Shown here: one piece after another, positions 62,505-64,000 of the stretch
Layout: each line of letters starts with the position of its first letter
Numbering within the stretch: position 1 is the stretch's first letter
NCBI GenBank assembly: GCA_910577505.1
Contig: CAJTLN010000002.1
Location: 248,001-312,000, forward strand
Source of the DNA: an uncultured Bacilli bacterium
Lineage (GTDB): Bacteria; Bacillota_I; Bacilli_A; RF39; UBA660
DNA: 64,000 nucleotides
Direction: 5' to 3'
The notes under the pieces: generated by a model
The model's input: the letters and a program-made list of their open reading frames with translations, nothing else
The model's database searches: none
What the model was told of the DNA's origin: nothing
Position numbers and translations under genes: made by a program

Positions 62505-63015
62505 TAGAGCATATTTTTATGGAATTACTGATTTAATGCATTTTAATGTTTATGCCTCCCTTTTAAAAGAACATATAATAAAAGAAGAACGGGTTATTAT
62601 TAAAGTATTTAAGAAAGATAATGATGTGGTGATTGTTGAAACCAATAATTTTAAAGATACAATTTTAAAAGATACTAGAAAAGATAAGAATAGTGATTTA
62701 ATGGAATTTGATTTGACATTCTTAAAAGTGCTAGAAAGATATTATAGTGATTATGAAATACCTGGGATGATATATGAATATATGGAAGGTGTTGGCGCTT
62801 GGTATAGAGTGAAAATTGATGGTTATAATACTAGTGATAAATTGCTTAAACCATTCTTTTTAAAGAAGAAGATTAAAAAAGATGATTTGATTAAATATAG
62901 TAATAGTGAGGCGGAATTAAAAAAACTAAATAGATTTTTTGATATAACCAAGGGATTAGTTAAATTTAATAAAGAAAAAGATGTAAAAGAATTATTTTCT
63001 AAATTGGAGAAATAA
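62497..63015 (+). CDS. Unknown protein co-translated with mutS
   Basis: A 172-residue cytosolic, Lys-rich protein overlapping the mutS end by 8 nt, so expression is coupled. It has FDLTFLKVLERYYSDYEIPGMIYEYMEG in the middle and a basic helical end. I do not recognise it and see no MutL ATPase motif. Confidence 0.65.
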   Translation: MYNRAYFYGITDLMHFNVYASLLKEHIIKEERVIIKVFKKDNDVVIVETNNFKDTILKDTRKDKNSDLMEFDLTFLKVLERYYSDYEIPGMIYEYMEGVGAWYRVKIDGYNTSDKLLKPFFLKKKIKKDDLIKYSNSEAELKKLNRFFDITKGLVKFNKEKDVKELFSKLEK

Positions 63016-63075
63016 TTCTTTTTTATGTTATACTATTTTAGTAAGGTAAAATTTATAAATTAGGAGTATCTTAAG

Positions 63076-63195
63076 ATGTTTAAAATAAAATATAAAAGTA
63101 AAATAAGAGAGTTTATTTATAATGCTATTTTTTTGGTTAAGTGGAATATTAATAATTTTTTTGTTTTTAGGAATTTTAGTATATATTTGGAGTAA
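63076..63195 (+). other. Probable true N terminus of the next gene, one base out of frame
   Basis: TAGGAG lies 9-10 nt before ATG 63076, which opens a basic segment MFKIKYKSKIREFIYNAIF. The frame ends at TAA 63193-63195. At the T7 run (63128-63134) one T fewer would join it to the membrane protein read from 63122. Confidence 0.5.
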
Positions 63196-63568
63196 ATTTA
63201 ATTTTATAGTTGATCATAAATATGTTTCAAGTAAAATATTAGATTTTTTTAATTCTGGAATTTATTTTTTTATCGCTTTTTCGGTTATTGGATTTATTTT
63301 AAATATGTTTGTTTTTAATGGTGAAGTTAATAAAGTTATAGATAAAGAATATAGTAGAAAAGTAGCTATAAGTGAAAGTGTTTTATTTTTAATAGGTCTT
63401 ATTATGCTTATTTTATCGCCAATTTTTTTGAAAGTATCTAATTTGGCTTTTGATAACTATAAAATGAAGACGCTGTATTGTTTATTTTATTGTAGTATTT
63501 TTATTGGATCTTTTTTCTGTTTTTATTTATTTAGTTTATTTAATGTAAACCATACGTTTATAGAATAA
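63122..63568 (+). CDS. Membrane protein of unknown function (four helices)
   Basis: A 148-residue protein with four hydrophobic helices. The ATG at 63122 has no well-placed ribosome-binding site and falls inside a better-initiated frame that starts at 63076; a T7 homopolymer separates the frames. So the natural product probably begins with MFKIKYKSKIRE. Either a frameshift mutation, slippage or a sequence error explains the break. Function unknown. Confidence 0.55.
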   Translation: MLFFWLSGILIIFLFLGILVYIWSKFNFIVDHKYVSSKILDFFNSGIYFFIAFSVIGFILNMFVFNGEVNKVIDKEYSRKVAISESVLFLIGLIMLILSPIFLKVSNLAFDNYKMKTLYCLFYCSIFIGSFFCFYLFSLFNVNHTFIE

Positions 63569-63573
63569 ATAAA

Positions 63574-64000
63574 ATGTGCTATAAAGAAATATGCAGGTTG
63601 GTAGTTAAAAAAATTGGTGATAATTGTAAGCAGGAGAATTTTTTTAATAGTAACTATAAAGTGGATTATTATATAAAACATGGCGATTATGAGTATGTGT
63701 ATGCTTTTATTAATTTTAAAAATGTTACTGACAAATTCTTAAAACTTTATGTTGATGATAGATTAATTGATTTTGTTGAATATTTGTATGCAAAAGTTTT
63801 AGATAAAAAGAAAAAAACGAGAATAATGTTTTTTATTTGTATAGATGAATATAATGATAATTTCAAGTCTTTAATTGATTTGTCTATTTACCAGGATGCA
63901 CATTTTACTGTTGTTCATACTCTTGTTGATTTAAAAAATAATGATTTATATATAGGTGGAGTTAGAGATGATAAAAAAAATAATGTATATGATTATACTA
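63574..64000 (+). CDS. N-terminal part of an unknown protein (partial)
   Basis: ATG 63574, 5 nt after the preceding stop, opens a frame that runs to the end of the window (142 codons, no stop). The protein is soluble, with VDYYIKHGDYEYVYAFINF and RIMFFICIDEYND segments and an alpha/beta pattern. No family recognised, and no strong ribosome-binding site is seen, so it is probably translationally coupled. Confidence 0.5.
   Translation, partial: MCYKEICRLVVKKIGDNCKQENFFNSNYKVDYYIKHGDYEYVYAFINFKNVTDKFLKLYVDDRLIDFVEYLYAKVLDKKKKTRIMFFICIDEYNDNFKSLIDLSIYQDAHFTVVHTLVDLKNNDLYIGGVRDDKKNNVYDYT

Overview
The window is AT-rich DNA (codon third positions are almost all A/T) packed with short-spaced genes, nearly all on the + strand. 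It uses the standard code, with TGA as a stop (for example mreC). The gene orders are those of low-GC Bacillota: radC-mreC-mreD-spoIVFA/FB-rplU-prp-rpmA-obg, ruvA-ruvB, ruvX-yrzB-mltG-trmR-trhP1-trhP2-greA, tig-lon-spoVID-ysxE and ylbJ/ylbL. The L27 N-terminal extension and its processing protease Prp are also Bacillota traits. The small, streamlined versions of Bacillus operons suggest an uncultured, probably host-associated lineage of Bacilli/Erysipelotrichia type. That assignment is inference.

Layout. 0-5.2 kb: end of an unknown gene, a ZnuA-like lipoprotein (minus strand), rnc, a short smc and a DUF1292 protein. 5.3-12.2 kb: SPOR protein, radC, mreC, mreD, spoIVFA/spoIVFB-like pair, GNAT enzyme, then rplU-prp-rpmA behind an L21 leader, a small unknown gene and obg. 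12.3-15.7 kb: a 1131-residue protein that looks like a sigma region 2 followed by about ten sigma region 4-like helix-turn-helix units, the most unusual gene here. 15.7-22.5 kb: FAD dehydrogenase, transglutaminase-like protein, and two exported InlB-repeat proteins. 22.6-26.4 kb: tadZ-tadA-tadB-tadC with no pilin gene. 26.4-29.3 kb: an oversized rpoD with a C-terminal extension of about 455 residues. 29.4-34.6 kb: phasin-like protein/UbiB, an unknown membrane protein, ruvA, a nucleotidase and ruvB. 34.7-37.8 kb: two proteins ending in NTF2-immunity-like domains flank a glycine-zipper-like protein. 37.8-44.7 kb: a LysR regulator divergent from a PHP phosphoesterase, then the ruvX-to-greA block, which includes the wobble-uridine mo5U34 tRNA modification genes. 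44.7-51.8 kb: tig, an unknown membrane protein, lon, spoVID-like and ysxE-like genes. 51.9-55.8 kb: exported pair, ylbJ, ylbL and an HD-domain protein. 55.8-58.6 kb: a free-standing 26-residue membrane peptide gene, then three consecutive genes with disrupted frames. 58.7-64 kb: an exported protein, mutS and small unknown genes.

Themes. (1) Housekeeping for DNA repair/segregation (smc, radC, ruvAB, ruvX, mutS), transcription (rpoD, greA) and proteostasis (tig, lon, ylbL). (2) Sporulation-type genes (spoIVFA/FB, spoVID, ysxE, ylbJ) persist while neighbours such as minCD, mreB and spo0B are missing from these operons. (3) Ribosome binding sites often use GGTGAT, the 5' part of the extended Shine-Dalgarno sequence, about 3-5 nt before the start codon. 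This sequence also creates false upstream starts, so many starts below were moved downstream. (4) Promoters are textbook -35/N17/-10 with very short leaders, and hairpin-T-run terminators delimit most units. I saw no tRNA, rRNA, CRISPR array or transposase in the window.
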